Positions 17,684-26,547 are shown, counted from the stretch's first letter. The stretch is DNA of 64,000 bases from Afipia sp. OHSU_II-C1 (GCF_000497575.1 NZ_APJI01000015.1:124001-188000); one strand, 5' to 3'. Notes: generated from the letters alone by a model not told the origin. Made by a program: numbers and translations.

Positions 17684-19342
17684 ATGGCGAATGATGCGGA
17701 CGTAGTTGTCGTCGGTGCAGGACTGGCGGGCCTCACGGCAGCGACCGAACTGGCCGACGCGGGCAAGCGCGTGATCGTGGTCGATCAGGAAGGCGAGCAA
17801 AACCTCGGCGGGCAGGCGTTCTGGTCGCTCGGAGGACTGTTTCTTGTCGACACACCTGAGCAGCGCCGGCTTGGCATCAAGGATTCCCATGACCTCGCTT
17901 TGCAGGACTGGATGGGAACAGCCGGATTCGACCGCGATGAAGATCACTGGCCGAAGAAGTGGGCGGAAGCTTACGTCGCCTTCGCAGCCGGCGAGAAGCG
18001 CGGCTGGCTTCAGGCCATGGGCCACCGCATTTTTCCTGTGGTCGGCTGGGCCGAGCGCGGCGGTTACGATGCCATGGGGCACGGTAACTCGGTGCCGCGG
18101 TTTCACATCACATGGGGCACCGGCCCGGGTGTCGTGGAACCGTTTGAACGGCGCGCGCGCGAGCACGCCAAGACCGGCCGCATCATCTTCAAGTTCCGTC
18201 ATCAGGTCGATGCGCTCGAGATAACGAGCGGGGCCGTGACCGGCGTCAGCGGTAAAATACTGGAACCGTCATCCGAGTTGCGCGGCGTCAGTTCTTCACG
18301 CACCGAGACCGGTGATTTCATGTTCAGGGCGCAGGCCGTGATCGTCGCCTCCGGCGGCATCGGCGGCAATCATGATCTCGTGCGCCAGAACTGGCCGAAG
18401 CGTCTCGGTACGCCGCCGAAGCATATGGTGAGCGGTGTTCCCGCGCACGTCGACGGGCGCATGATCAGCATTACCGAGGCAGCCGGGGCTCGCCTCATCA
18501 ACCGCGACCGCATGTGGCATTACGTCGAAGGCGTACACAACTGGGCGCCGATCTGGCCGGGTCACGGCATTCGCATCCTGCCGGGTCCATCCTCGATGTG
18601 GTTCGACGCAACCGGCAAGCGCCTGCCCTCACCGCTTTATCCAGGTTACGACACGCTTGGTCAGCTCGAATACATCATGCGCACCGGTTACGACTATTCC
18701 TGGTTCATCCTGACGCAGAGCATCATCAAGAAAGAGTTCGGTCTTTCCGGCTCCGAACAGAATCCGGACCTCACCGGCAAGAGCTGGCGGCAGGTCATCC
18801 GCCGCGCCGGCGCCAAGGGCGGTCCGGCACCCGTTGAAGCCTTCAAAAACAAGGGGGCTGACTTCATCGTCCGCGACAATCTCGACGATCTCGTCGCCGC
18901 CATGAACAAGCTCGGCGGCACAAACCTGCTCGATCCCGCCTTCATCAGAACGCAGATCGAGGCGCGCGACCGCGAGATCGACAATCCTTACGTCAAGGAT
19001 ACCCAGGTCATGGGCATCCACAACGCGCGTCGTTATATCGGCGACAAACTGATCCGCACCGCCAAGCCACACAAGATTCTCGATCCTGCCCATGGTCCGC
19101 TGATCGCCGTAAAGCTGAACATTTTGACGCGGAAAACGCTCGGCGGGTTCGAGACTGATCTCGACTCGCGGGTATTCGGAAATGACGGCCAGATCATTCA
19201 GGGACTGTACGCGGCGGGCGAAGCGGCGGGCTTCGGCGGCGGCGGCGTGCACGGTTATCGCGCGCTGGAAGGCACATTCCTTGGCGGCTGCCTGTTCTCC
19301 GGACGCAATGCCGGACGCGCGGCAGCGAAGGCTGTCCTCTAG
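17684..19342 (+). CDS. FAD-binding dehydrogenase (fumarate reductase / 3-ketosteroid dehydrogenase-like)
   Basis: 552 residues from the ATG at 17684; the purine-rich GGGGGAGA lies just upstream at 17667-17674. A dinucleotide-binding motif VVVGAGLAGLTAATELADAGKRVIVVDQE lies at residues 7-35, with QGLYAAGEAAGFGGGGVHGYRALEGTFLGGCLFSGR at the C-terminus, the second FAD contact. It belongs to the flavoprotein family typified by uncharacterised FAD-binding dehydrogenases of about 550 residues. The substrate is unknown. Monocistronic, ending at a strong hairpin. Confidence 0.85.
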   Translation: MANDADVVVVGAGLAGLTAATELADAGKRVIVVDQEGEQNLGGQAFWSLGGLFLVDTPEQRRLGIKDSHDLALQDWMGTAGFDRDEDHWPKKWAEAYVAFAAGEKRGWLQAMGHRIFPVVGWAERGGYDAMGHGNSVPRFHITWGTGPGVVEPFERRAREHAKTGRIIFKFRHQVDALEITSGAVTGVSGKILEPSSELRGVSSSRTETGDFMFRAQAVIVASGGIGGNHDLVRQNWPKRLGTPPKHMVSGVPAHVDGRMISITEAAGARLINRDRMWHYVEGVHNWAPIWPGHGIRILPGPSSMWFDATGKRLPSPLYPGYDTLGQLEYIMRTGYDYSWFILTQSIIKKEFGLSGSEQNPDLTGKSWRQVIRRAGAKGGPAPVEAFKNKGADFIVRDNLDDLVAAMNKLGGTNLLDPAFIRTQIEARDREIDNPYVKDTQVMGIHNARRYIGDKLIRTAKPHKILDPAHGPLIAVKLNILTRKTLGGFETDLDSRVFGNDGQIIQGLYAAGEAAGFGGGGVHGYRALEGTFLGGCLFSGRNAGRAAAKAVL

Positions 19343-19391
19343 CTAAAGCTGCACCTGAATCAAGGATGCAGAACCATCTTGCTGCCTGGCC

Positions 19392-19421
19392 TGCTCCCTG
19401 AAGGAAGCACTTCAGGGAGCA
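19392..19421. terminator. Hairpin between convergent genes
   Basis: A perfect 12-bp stem, TGCTCCCTGAAG (19392-19403) with its complement at 19410-19421, and a 6-nt loop. It sits between two convergent stops. No T-tract follows on either strand, so intrinsic termination is plausible but not certain. Confidence 0.6.
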
Positions 19422-19458
19422 ATGGCCATAGCAACACGCGAGTATTTCGCGGCGCTCG

Positions 19459-19821
19459 TCAGAACCCGATCCAGTACGCGTCGACCTCGCGGACTCGATT
19501 GCCCCAATCGAAATCCTTGTCAGCCCCGAACGACGGCGCTTTCGACAGCTCCTCCTCCGTCATCAATGTCAGGAGTTCGTAGCCTTCGATGGCGGGATTG
19601 TACTTCATGCTCGCCCACGGAAGCGGACGATAGTCCTCACCAACTCCGAGAAAACCGCCGAAGCACAAGACCGCGTAGGCGACGTTGCCGCTGGTCTTGT
19701 CGATCATCAATCGCTTGATGCTTCCAATTTTTCTGCCGTCGGCATTGAAGACCCGCGTTCCCTCGACCCTGTCACTGGCAACAAGACGATGTGATTTTAC
19801 GTTGATTGTGTCAGCATGCAT
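19459..19821 (-). CDS. PRC-barrel domain protein
   Basis: 120 residues from the ATG at 19821. The PRC-barrel core is LVASDRVEGTRVFNADGRKIGSIKRLMIDKTSGNVAYAVLCFGGFLGVGEDYRPLPW, followed by an acidic C-terminal part (MTEEELSKAPSFGADKDFDWGN). Such proteins are small beta-barrels related to RimM and photosynthetic reaction-centre H chains; free-standing copies are common in Bradyrhizobium relatives and often stress induced. No partner gene is visible. Confidence 0.88.
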   Translation of the reverse strand: MHADTINVKSHRLVASDRVEGTRVFNADGRKIGSIKRLMIDKTSGNVAYAVLCFGGFLGVGEDYRPLPWASMKYNPAIEGYELLTLMTEEELSKAPSFGADKDFDWGNRVREVDAYWIGF

Positions 19822-20030
19822 GAGAGCCTCCAGACGTGGAAGCCTGTCTTGCAGATTGGTCCGCCATGGGCGCGCGGCGCAAGCCGCGGCACACGACCTG
19901 ACCGCTCTTCCGAGCAGGCCTGTCAACCGGGCTCGCGGGCAAGACAATTGCGGGCGTGACCCGGCGCTTGCATCAACACAGATAACGTAACGCCGCCGCC
20001 GCCGCGCCGCCAGCCCGTCCGGCAGGAAAA

Positions 20031-21047
20031 TCAGCCCTGAACCACAGGCCGTATCTGCTCCGGCGTCAGGCCCGGTGACCCCTTGCCGGCTTTTTCCGCG
20101 TGCCGGATCAGCGCGGCGATGCGCGCGGACAGCGGCGCTTTCAGACCGTGCCGCTCGGCGAGTGCGACAATCAGGCCCTGAAGGTGACCGATTTCGGTGC
20201 GTCGGCCGCGTTGCAGATCCTCCCACATCGACGAACGCGCCTTCGGGTCGATCTTCACCATCGACGCCGCGATCCGGGTGAACAACGCATCGGGCAGCTT
20301 CAGGATAAACGGTGTAAAGGACGCCGGCAGCGGCGTTGTCGACACCGGCGCAATGCCCTCGGCCTTGATCACCGCCAGCGCCTCGCGCATCTGATCCGCG
20401 AACAGCACGCGCCAGGACCGTTGTGCAAGCTGGTCGCGCAGCGGCAGCCCGGACAGCGCATTAAGCGCATTGTTCAGGTTGACCAGCAGCTTGCCCCATT
20501 GCACGGCCTCGATGTCGTTCACGCTTCGGAAAACGAGTTCGGGCCGCGAGAGCAATTTTGCGATATCGGGATCGTCCTTCTCCAGCAGGATGTCGCCGGA
20601 GGTAGCGCGATGAAAGTGCCCCTCGCCCATTGAAACCACATTGAACGGCACCATGCCCGCCAGCACATCGTGATCCGGCAGCGCTTCGCGCAACACGGCG
20701 ACATTGCCGATGCCGTTCTGAAGGCTGACGATCACCGCATCCTTCCGCGCATGTCGCGCGATCAGGTCCGCGATCTCCGCGGTGTCATCGCTCTTGACGG
20801 TGACAAGGATGATATCCGCGCCCGCAAAAATCGCCGCAGGATCGTCGGACAGTCTGATCTCAGCCGGCGTCAGGCGATGCTCGATACCTTCAAAGCTCGT
20901 GACCTTCAGCCCGTGCCGGTTGATATCCTCAATCAGGCGCGGGCGCGCCAAAAGCGAGACCGGGTGCCCGCCGGCGCGCAGCATCCCCCCGACGAAGCAG
21001 CCGATGCTGCCGGCGCCTGCGACCGCAACGGACTTCAATGTGCTCAT
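20031..21047 (-). CDS. panE: 2-dehydropantoate 2-reductase
   Basis: 338 residues from the ATG at 21047. N-terminal NADP-binding motif VAVAGAGSIGCFVGGMLRAGG, then ILVTVKSDDTAEIADLI, VSLQNGIGN and the catalytic-lysine block VQWGKLLVNLNNALNALSG, and C-terminal SSMWEDLQRGRRTEIGHLQGLIV (KAPA/ApbA family pattern). Reduces 2-dehydropantoate to pantoate in coenzyme A synthesis. Paralogues of this family exist with other substrates, so the symbol is likely but not certain. Divergent from the ECF sigma gene. Confidence 0.88.
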   Translation of the reverse strand: MSTLKSVAVAGAGSIGCFVGGMLRAGGHPVSLLARPRLIEDINRHGLKVTSFEGIEHRLTPAEIRLSDDPAAIFAGADIILVTVKSDDTAEIADLIARHARKDAVIVSLQNGIGNVAVLREALPDHDVLAGMVPFNVVSMGEGHFHRATSGDILLEKDDPDIAKLLSRPELVFRSVNDIEAVQWGKLLVNLNNALNALSGLPLRDQLAQRSWRVLFADQMREALAVIKAEGIAPVSTTPLPASFTPFILKLPDALFTRIAASMVKIDPKARSSMWEDLQRGRRTEIGHLQGLIVALAERHGLKAPLSARIAALIRHAEKAGKGSPGLTPEQIRPVVQG

Positions 21048-21114
21048 GGTGCTGGCCGTTCCTTGTTGCAGTCCCGGAGAGGTCCGGTCATTTTTCGTGC
21101 CGGGATCGCAGAAA

Positions 21115-21146
21115 TCCAGGAACCTGTTTGCCTCTGCTGCATCCAA
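21115..21146 (+). promoter_or_regulatory. Putative ECF sigma promoter, copy A (upstream of the sigma gene)
   Basis: A 32-bp block beginning TCCAGGAACCT and ending CTGCTGCATCCAA. It matches copy B (21877-21908) at 28 of 32 positions. GGAACC at 21119-21124 looks like an ECF -35 element, with ATCCAA 16 bp further as a candidate -10. It sits about 40 bp before the sigma start codon, so autoregulation is likely. Confidence 0.6.
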
Positions 21147-21186
21147 CGCCCAAGTATGACTGAAACCGGCCAAGAGGGCACCTGCC

Positions 21187-21873
21187 GTGCAGCAACCATC
21201 CATACCGCAGATGACGGCCGCCGACGACGCGCTGCTGGTGCAAGGCGCCCGTGACCGCGACGAAGCGGCCATTCGCGCTATCATGCAACACAACAACCGC
21301 CGGCTGTTTCGGGTGGCCCGAAGCATCCTGCGCAACGACGGAGAAGCCGAGGACGTCGTCCAGGAGACTTACGTCCGGGCGTTCACCCATCTGGACGGCT
21401 TCCGGGGCGACTCCAGCCTTGCGACCTGGCTGACCCGTATCGCCATGAACGAGGCCCTTGGCCGGCTGCGGCGCGAGCGGCCACAGGTCGAACTGACAAG
21501 TCTCAAGCCCGGCGTGCTGGAAGCGCAGATCATTCAGTTTCCGCAATCCCTGAACCTCGGCGATCCCGAAAAATCCATGGCGCAACGCGAAATCCAGCAT
21601 GTCGTTGAGCGGGCGATTGATGATCTGCCCGAAGCTTTCCGCATTGTGTTCATCACCCGTGTGGTGGAAGGCATGAGCATCGAAGAAACAGCCGAACTGC
21701 TCGACCTGAAACCGGAGACAGTTAAAACCCGGCTGTATCGCGCAAGAAGCCTGCTGCGCGGCAATGTCGAAAAGCGGATCGGCCCTGTGGTGATGGAAGC
21801 CTTCCCGTTCGCCGGCAAGCGATGCGAGCGTCTGACCGAAACCGTTCTCAAGCGGCTCGGCATTACAAGCTGA
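21187..21873 (+). CDS. ECF-type RNA polymerase sigma factor
   Basis: 228 residues from a GTG at 21187; an ATG eight codons later (QMTAADD) is an alternative. Region 2 is HNNRRLFRVARSILRNDGEAEDVVQETYVRAFTHLDGFRGDSSLATWLTRIAMNEALGRLRR. Region 4 is AIDDLPEAFRIVFITRVVEGMSIEETAELLDLKPETVKTRLYRARSLLR. No anti-sigma gene is adjacent; instead the downstream genes are a DUF4142 and a cupredoxin protein. The shared upstream repeat suggests it transcribes itself and the DUF4142 gene. Regulon and stimulus are unknown. Confidence 0.92.
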   Translation: MQQPSIPQMTAADDALLVQGARDRDEAAIRAIMQHNNRRLFRVARSILRNDGEAEDVVQETYVRAFTHLDGFRGDSSLATWLTRIAMNEALGRLRRERPQVELTSLKPGVLEAQIIQFPQSLNLGDPEKSMAQREIQHVVERAIDDLPEAFRIVFITRVVEGMSIEETAELLDLKPETVKTRLYRARSLLRGNVEKRIGPVVMEAFPFAGKRCERLTETVLKRLGITS

Positions 21874-21876
21874 TTC

Positions 21877-21908
21877 TCCAGGAACCTCTTTGGTCCTGCT
21901 GCATCCAA
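21877..21908 (+). promoter_or_regulatory. Putative ECF sigma promoter, copy B (upstream of the DUF4142 gene)
   Basis: A block of 32 bp that repeats copy A: TCCAGGAACCTCTTTGG, then TCC and TGCTGCATCCAA. GGAACC at 21881-21886. It lies 64 bp before the DUF4142 start codon and directly after the sigma gene stop. Confidence 0.6.
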
Positions 21909-21971
21909 GCATCGTGTCATTCAACGGCACGATCCAGGGCTTCGTCGAAGTCCATGCACAGGAGCGATAAA

Positions 21972-22496
21972 ATGTTCGTCCGTATCAGCGCGGCCATCGC
22001 CGCCCTTTCCCTCTTGAGCGGCGCCGCCTTCGCGCAGGGCGCGTCCAAACCGACCGATCCGCAGATCGCTCACATCGCCTATACCGCCGGCGTCATCGAC
22101 GTGACCGCCGCGAAACAGGCTCTCGCGAAGAGCACCAACAAGACCATCAAGTCGTTCGCGGAAGACATGGTGCGCGATCATGAAGCCGTGAACCAGCAGG
22201 CGCTCGCGCTGGTCAAGAAGCTGAAAGTCACGCCGGAAGACAACGACACCAGCCGCGCGCTGTCAAAGCAGGCCGCCGCCAAGCTCGCCGAGATGGAAAA
22301 ACTCAAGGGCGCCGAATTCGACAAGGCCTATGCCGCCAATGAGGTGGCCTATCACAAGGCGGTCAACGGCGCGCTCGAAACGCTTCTGATTCCTTCTGCC
22401 AACAATGCGGAGTTGAAGAGCCTGTTGCAGACCGGCCTCAAGATCTTCCAGGGCCATCTCCAGCACGCCGAACACGTCGCGGCCTCGTTCAAGTAG
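21972..22496 (+). CDS. DUF4142 periplasmic protein
   Basis: 174 residues from the ATG at 21972, preceded by GGAG. Signal peptide MFVRISAAIAALSLLSGAAFAQG. The helical DUF4142 domain (ferritin-like four-helix fold) contains DPQIAHIAYTAGVIDVTAAKQALAKSTNKTIKSFAEDMVRDHEAVNQQALALVKKL and the late KIFQGHLQHAEHVAASF with histidine pairs. Role unknown; often stress-associated. Likely in the regulon of the upstream sigma factor. Confidence 0.9.
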   Translation: MFVRISAAIAALSLLSGAAFAQGASKPTDPQIAHIAYTAGVIDVTAAKQALAKSTNKTIKSFAEDMVRDHEAVNQQALALVKKLKVTPEDNDTSRALSKQAAAKLAEMEKLKGAEFDKAYAANEVAYHKAVNGALETLLIPSANNAELKSLLQTGLKIFQGHLQHAEHVAASFK

Positions 22497-22505
22497 GAGC
22501 AGCCT

Positions 22506-22829
22506 ATGTGGTCGAGACGGGTTCTTCTTGCGTCGCTCACTGCCTTGCTGGGGATGGTGTCGGTCTCGGCACATGCGGCGACGATCGAGATCACCATCGA
22601 GAATCTCGTGTTCTCTCCTGCCAATGCGAAGGCCACCGTCGGTGATACGATCGTGTGGATCAACAAGGATATCTTCGCGCATACGGCGACGGCCCGGAAC
22701 GGCGACTGGGATGTCGCCCAGCCGCCGAAGAAGACGGTCCCTCTGGTTTTGAGAAAAGCGGGATCGATCGACTATTACTGCCGTCACCATCCGAACATGA
22801 AGGGCACCATTGTGGTGGCGCCGCAGTAA
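22506..22829 (+). CDS. Cupredoxin-domain protein (amicyanin/pseudoazurin-like)
   Basis: 107 residues. Signal peptide MWSRRVLLASLTALLGMVSVSAHA. Type 1 copper ligands are visible: the histidine of IFAHTATA, and the C-x-x-H-x-x-x-M cluster of YYCRHHPNMKGTIVV. Small periplasmic electron carrier. It starts 9 bp after the DUF4142 stop, so the two are co-transcribed. Confidence 0.9.
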   Translation: MWSRRVLLASLTALLGMVSVSAHAATIEITIENLVFSPANAKATVGDTIVWINKDIFAHTATARNGDWDVAQPPKKTVPLVLRKAGSIDYYCRHHPNMKGTIVVAPQ

Positions 22830-22838
22830 CCACCAAAA

Positions 22839-22864
22839 GAACAGGCGCCTTTTGGCGTCTGTTC
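22839..22864. terminator. Terminator hairpin between convergent genes
   Basis: An 11-bp stem, GAACAGGCGCC (22839-22849) with GGCGTCTGTTC (22854-22864), including one G-T wobble, and a TTTT loop. It separates the cupredoxin gene from the convergent oxidoreductase. No long T-run flanks it. Confidence 0.6.
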
Positions 22865-22866
22865 AC

Positions 22867-24045
22867 TTATGCCTTGCGGAATGGCAGTGCGGGTCCGTTG
22901 AGCTTGCGCAGGCCCGGCTCGCGGCGCTCCAGCCACCAGCCGTACTGCTTCGGCCAGGATGCAAACGTACCGTCGCCGATCACGCCCTTCGTTTCGCTCA
23001 ACGCGAGTTCGGCATGCAGCGGCCAGTTGGGGTCGAACAGCGCCTCGCGGCCGACTGCAATCAGATCGGTCTTGTCTTCGGCGAGAATATCCTCTGCCTG
23101 TTGCGGATGCAGGATGAGACCGACCGCCATGGTCGTCACCTTCGCCTCACGGCGAATCTGCTCGGCAAACGGCACCTGAAAGCTGTAGCCGCGCGGAATC
23201 CGCGCCGCGGTCGCCGATCCCATCAATCCGCCGGACGAGCAATCGATCACATCCGCGCCCCGCGCCTTGGCTTCATTCACGAAAGCCACCGAGTCGGCGA
23301 TGTCGATCCCGCCATCGATTCCGTCGACGGACGAAATACGGACGAACAGCGGCCGGTCCGACGGCCACACTGCGCGCACCGTCTCGATAACTTCGAGCGG
23401 ATGCTTCATGCGCCCGGCGCGGTCGCCGCCATAGGCGTCGTTGCGTTGGTTGGACAGGGGCGACAGAAATTCGTGCAGCAGGTAGCCGTGGGCGCAATGA
23501 ATCTCGAGTACGTCGAAATCCGCCTCGACCGCCCGCAATGTCGCAAGACGCCAGTCCTCGCACAGCGCTTTCAGATCAGGCTGCGTGAGTTCATGCGGCA
23601 TCAGCCAGCCGTCATCCATCGGAATCGCGCTGGGCGCAACGATGGTCCATGGCTTGTCGCCGCGCGCGTGGTCTTCGGGAGTCAGCGCCGCATTGCCGTA
23701 CCAGGGCCGCTGCATGCTGGCCTTGCGCCCGGCATGGGCGAGCTGGATCGCTGGCACCGACCCATTGGCGCGAAGAAACGCCGCGATCCGCTTGAGCGGC
23801 GCGATCTGCCCATCGTGCCAGAGGCCAAGATCGCCATGGGTGATGCGGCCTTCCGCGTTGACCGCCGTCGCCTCCGTCATCACGATCCCGGCGCCGCCCT
23901 GCGCGAACTTGCCGAGATGAACCAGATGCCAGTCATCCGCCATGCCGTCGGTGGCCGAATACTGGCACATCGGCGAAATCACGATCCGGTTCCTGGCCGT
24001 GACATTGCGGAGAGAAATCGGCGTGAACAGGCGGGGCTGTGACAT
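22867..24045 (-). CDS. NADH:flavin oxidoreductase, Old Yellow Enzyme (NamA) type
   Basis: 392 residues from the ATG at 24045. A longer frame runs into the tRNA-Gly and is rejected. TIM-barrel features: LFTPISLRNVTARNRIVISPMCQYSA, GAGIVMTEATAV, QLAHAGRKAS (flavin/substrate His-Gly region), EIHCAHGYLLHEFLSPLSNQRNDAYGG and FVRISSVD. The last segment VGREALFDPNWPLHAELAL carries the FMN-phosphate Arg-like contact. Reduces activated double bonds of enones or nitroesters with NAD(P)H; the physiological substrate is unknown. Confidence 0.93.
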   Translation of the reverse strand: MSQPRLFTPISLRNVTARNRIVISPMCQYSATDGMADDWHLVHLGKFAQGGAGIVMTEATAVNAEGRITHGDLGLWHDGQIAPLKRIAAFLRANGSVPAIQLAHAGRKASMQRPWYGNAALTPEDHARGDKPWTIVAPSAIPMDDGWLMPHELTQPDLKALCEDWRLATLRAVEADFDVLEIHCAHGYLLHEFLSPLSNQRNDAYGGDRAGRMKHPLEVIETVRAVWPSDRPLFVRISSVDGIDGGIDIADSVAFVNEAKARGADVIDCSSGGLMGSATAARIPRGYSFQVPFAEQIRREAKVTTMAVGLILHPQQAEDILAEDKTDLIAVGREALFDPNWPLHAELALSETKGVIGDGTFASWPKQYGWWLERREPGLRKLNGPALPFRKA

Positions 24046-24081
24046 CAGACCTCTGTGGATTTTTGGTTTGTTTGGGAAAAC

Positions 24082-24155
24082 TGGAGCGGGCGAAGGGAAT
24101 CGAACCCTCGTATGCAGCTTGGGAAGCTGCCGTTCTACCATTGAACTACGCCCGC
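24082..24155 (-). tRNA. tRNA-Gly (anticodon CCC)
   Basis: Reading the minus strand from 24155, the acceptor stem GCGGGCG pairs with CGCCCGC, the D-arm is GTTCAATGGTAGAAC, the anticodon stem GCAGC/GCTGC encloses TTCCCAA (anticodon CCC) and the T-arm is GAGGGTTCGATTCCCTT. A genomically encoded CCA follows the discriminator base (24082-24084). It lies 37 bp upstream of the oxidoreductase start. Confidence 0.95.
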
Positions 24156-24292
24156 GCGGTTCCGACCTTAGCCATACCCGGCACCCCGCCGCAAGATGGC
24201 TGCCATCACAGGTTTCGGGTGGCGGACAAAACGAAAAAGCGCAAGATTCTCCAAGTCCCGAAAATGACACCTAAGGCAGACTGGAACGCGAC

Positions 24293-24883
24293 ATGACGGC
24301 TGGTTTTGCATTGTTCGACACAGCGATCGGACGTTGCGGCGTCGCCTGGGGCGAGCGCGGCCTTCTGGGCGTGCAACTGCCGGAGGCTGACGATGCGAAA
24401 ACCCGTGCACGGCTGCTCCAGAAGGCGCCGGGCCCCCACGAAACAATGCCGCCGGCGGACGTGCAGCGCGCCTGCGACGCCATGACGGAATTACTGAACG
24501 GCACATCGACCGACCTGTCCTTTATTGCCCTCGATACCGGCCACCTGCCCGCCTTCAACCGCAGTGTCTACGACATCGCCCGGACCATCGCACCCGGCGA
24601 AACACTGACCTATGGCGATATCGCCAGCAGGCTCGGCGACAAGCTGCTGTCGCGCGCTGTGGGCAAGGCGCTTGGAGAAAATCCGCTCCCCATCGTAATT
24701 CCGTGCCATCGGGTGCTGGCGGCGAACGGGAAGACCGGCGGATTTTCCGCCAACGGGGGCGTGACCACGAAGTTCCGCATGCTGGCGATCGAACGCGCCC
24801 GGATATCCAGCCGCGACGCCAAGGACGCCCCGATGCTGTTCGATCCGGGTCTGTCGATTGCTCCGCGCCGCCGCCGGGGATAA
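24293..24883 (+). CDS. ogt: Methylated-DNA--protein-cysteine methyltransferase
   Basis: 196 residues. The suicide active site is IVIPCHRVLAANG, with the preceding helix-turn-helix DNA-binding part AIAPGETLTYGDIASRLGDKLLSRAVGKALGENPLP and the trailing GGFSANGG. Repairs O6-alkylguanine by transferring the alkyl group to the cysteine. The start ATG is 10 bp ahead of the next gene; the stop at 24883 precedes the AraC regulator by 9 bp, suggesting one transcript. Confidence 0.94.
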   Translation: MTAGFALFDTAIGRCGVAWGERGLLGVQLPEADDAKTRARLLQKAPGPHETMPPADVQRACDAMTELLNGTSTDLSFIALDTGHLPAFNRSVYDIARTIAPGETLTYGDIASRLGDKLLSRAVGKALGENPLPIVIPCHRVLAANGKTGGFSANGGVTTKFRMLAIERARISSRDAKDAPMLFDPGLSIAPRRRRG

Positions 24884-24892
24884 CATCTGGCC

Positions 24893-25741
24893 ATGAAGAC
24901 GACGCTGATGGAAAGCGCATCGCTGTCCGTGTTCGATTACCGGTGCGCCATGGGACCGGACGACAAGCCGTTCCCCGAGCAGCATCGCAACCATTCGCTC
25001 TCGTATGTCCGCAAAGGCAGCTTCGGTTACGACACCCGTGGACGTTCCCACGAACTCGTTGCCGGCGCTGTCATGCTGGGCCATGCCGGTGACGAATACA
25101 CGTGCTCGCATCCGCATCATGTTTGTGGCGACGAATGCCTATCATTCCAGTTGTCGCCAGCGCTCGCCGACGACATGGGCATACGCAAGGACGCGTTGCG
25201 GATCGGCAGCGTGCCGCCGCTCCCCGAACTGATGGTTTATGGCGAACTGGCGCAGGCCGCCGGGCGCGGCGACAACGACATCGGGATCGACGAAGCTGCG
25301 ATGTTGTTTGTGAGCCGTTTCGCCGAAACGATGTCCGGAAAAACCCGGAAGGCATCGCCCGCCACCGCACGCGACCGCCGCCGCGCCGTCGAAAGCGCGC
25401 TGTGGATCGACGCTCATGCCGACAAATCTGTCGATCTGGAGACGACCGCAAAAGCCGCAAGCGTCAGCTCATTCCACTTCCTGCGGATGTTCTCCAACGT
25501 GCTCGGAGTGACGCCGCATCAGTATCTGGTGCGCGCGCGGCTGCGTCATGCGGCGAGACTGCTGGCCGACGATGCAAGATCGATCACGTCGATTGCCTTC
25601 GATGTCGGTTTTGGCGACCTGTCGAATTTCGTGCGGACCTTCCACCGGGCTGCCGGTGTGTCACCACGGCGTTTCCGTGACGCCGCGCGCGGCGACCGCA
25701 AGATTTTCCAAGAACGGCTCAAGGCTGCGACCGTAGGGTGA
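24893..25741 (+). CDS. AraC-family transcriptional regulator
   Basis: 282 residues. An N-terminal cupin-like sensor ([39 protein letters not shown]) is followed by two helix-turn-helix motifs in the C-terminal part: [44 protein letters not shown] and [32 protein letters not shown]. Adjacent to ogt and to VOC/SRPBCC genes; the effector is unknown. Ogt with an AraC partner is reminiscent of alkylation-response pairs but the sensor cysteine of Ada is not evident here. Confidence 0.92.
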   Translation: MKTTLMESASLSVFDYRCAMGPDDKPFPEQHRNHSLSYVRKGSFGYDTRGRSHELVAGAVMLGHAGDEYTCSHPHHVCGDECLSFQLSPALADDMGIRKDALRIGSVPPLPELMVYGELAQAAGRGDNDIGIDEAAMLFVSRFAETMSGKTRKASPATARDRRRAVESALWIDAHADKSVDLETTAKAASVSSFHFLRMFSNVLGVTPHQYLVRARLRHAARLLADDARSITSIAFDVGFGDLSNFVRTFHRAAGVSPRRFRDAARGDRKIFQERLKAATVG

Positions 25742-25764
25742 TCCTCCATCACAGGGAGATCACC

Positions 25765-26124
25765 ATGTACGACCATATCGGACTGAAAGTCAGAAACCTC
25801 GACGCCAGCATCAGGTTCTACACCGCTGCGCTTGCACCGCTCGGCCATGTCCTCTGCTCGCGCGACAACAGCGGCGCGGGCTTTGGACCAAAGGATGCAC
25901 CGGCGCTCTGGCTGCATCTGTCGAAAGAGCCTGTGGGGCCCGGCGCCCATGTCGCATTCCGTGCGGCCAGCCACGACGCCATCAAGGCGTTTCACACAGC
26001 CGGACTCAAGGCTGGCGGACGCGATAACGGCGGCGCAGGCCCGCGCGCGGATTACAGCCCGACCTACTACGCGGCATTCCTGATCGACCCGGACGGCAAC
26101 AATGTCGAAGCCGTGTGCACGTAA
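25765..26124 (+). CDS. VOC (glyoxalase/dioxygenase-like) family protein
   Basis: 119 residues from the ATG at 25765 with GGAG upstream. One vicinal-oxygen-chelate fold: MYDHIGLKVRNLDASIRFYTAALAPLGH and DYSPTYYAAFLIDPDGNNVEAVC, carrying the first His (DHIG) and the final Glu (NVEAV) typical of metal-binding positions. Substrate unknown. In the run ogt-araC-VOC-SRPBCC. Confidence 0.88.
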   Translation: MYDHIGLKVRNLDASIRFYTAALAPLGHVLCSRDNSGAGFGPKDAPALWLHLSKEPVGPGAHVAFRAASHDAIKAFHTAGLKAGGRDNGGAGPRADYSPTYYAAFLIDPDGNNVEAVCT

Positions 26125-26151
26125 CGACCCGGCTGGAGCGGAGGATTGAAT

Positions 26152-26547
26152 ATGGCATCCATCGAGAAGGAATTTGTGGTCGCATCGTCCGCACCCGCTG
26201 TCTGGGATGCCGTGCGCGACTTCGGAGCAGTCCACACACGGCTTGCGCCCGGATTCGTCACCGCCTCCGTCATGGATGGCGATGCTCGGCTCGTGACATT
26301 TTCGAACGGCACGAACGCGCGAGAAATCCTTGTCGATTGCAACGACGCGAAACGGCGTCTGGTCTATGCCATCGTCAGCGAACGGATCAGGCAACACAGC
26401 GCCTCGGTGCAGATTTACGAAGATGGCGACAGGCGCTGCAAATTTGTCTGGACCGTGGACGTGCTGCCGAACGAAATCGCGCCATACATCAGCGGACAAA
26501 TGGATCTGTCGATCGCCGCGATGAAAAAACAACTCGAAAACGGCTAG
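26152..26547 (+). CDS. SRPBCC (START-like) family protein
   Basis: 131 residues from the ATG at 26152, with GGAGG about 8 bp upstream (a TTG six bases earlier is too close). Pattern: IEKEFVVASSAPAVWDAVRDFGAVHTRLAPGFV at the N-terminus and VWTVDVLPNEIAPYISGQMDLSIAAMKKQLENG at the C-terminus, the helix-grip fold of polyketide-cyclase-like proteins that bind hydrophobic ligands. No ligand can be inferred. Confidence 0.87.
   Translation: MASIEKEFVVASSAPAVWDAVRDFGAVHTRLAPGFVTASVMDGDARLVTFSNGTNAREILVDCNDAKRRLVYAIVSERIRQHSASVQIYEDGDRRCKFVWTVDVLPNEIAPYISGQMDLSIAAMKKQLENG

Noticed and set aside
22810..24042. A 410-codon plus-strand frame antisense to the Old Yellow Enzyme gene
   Set aside because: It has no domain and the minus-strand gene is conserved over its whole length.
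24082..24155. tRNA-Gly as an integration site
   Set aside because: No integrase, no direct repeat of the tRNA 3' end and no foreign-looking island next to it.
24046..24270. An N-terminal extension of the Old Yellow Enzyme gene to 24270
   Set aside because: It would run through the tRNA-Gly and adds residues not seen in the family.
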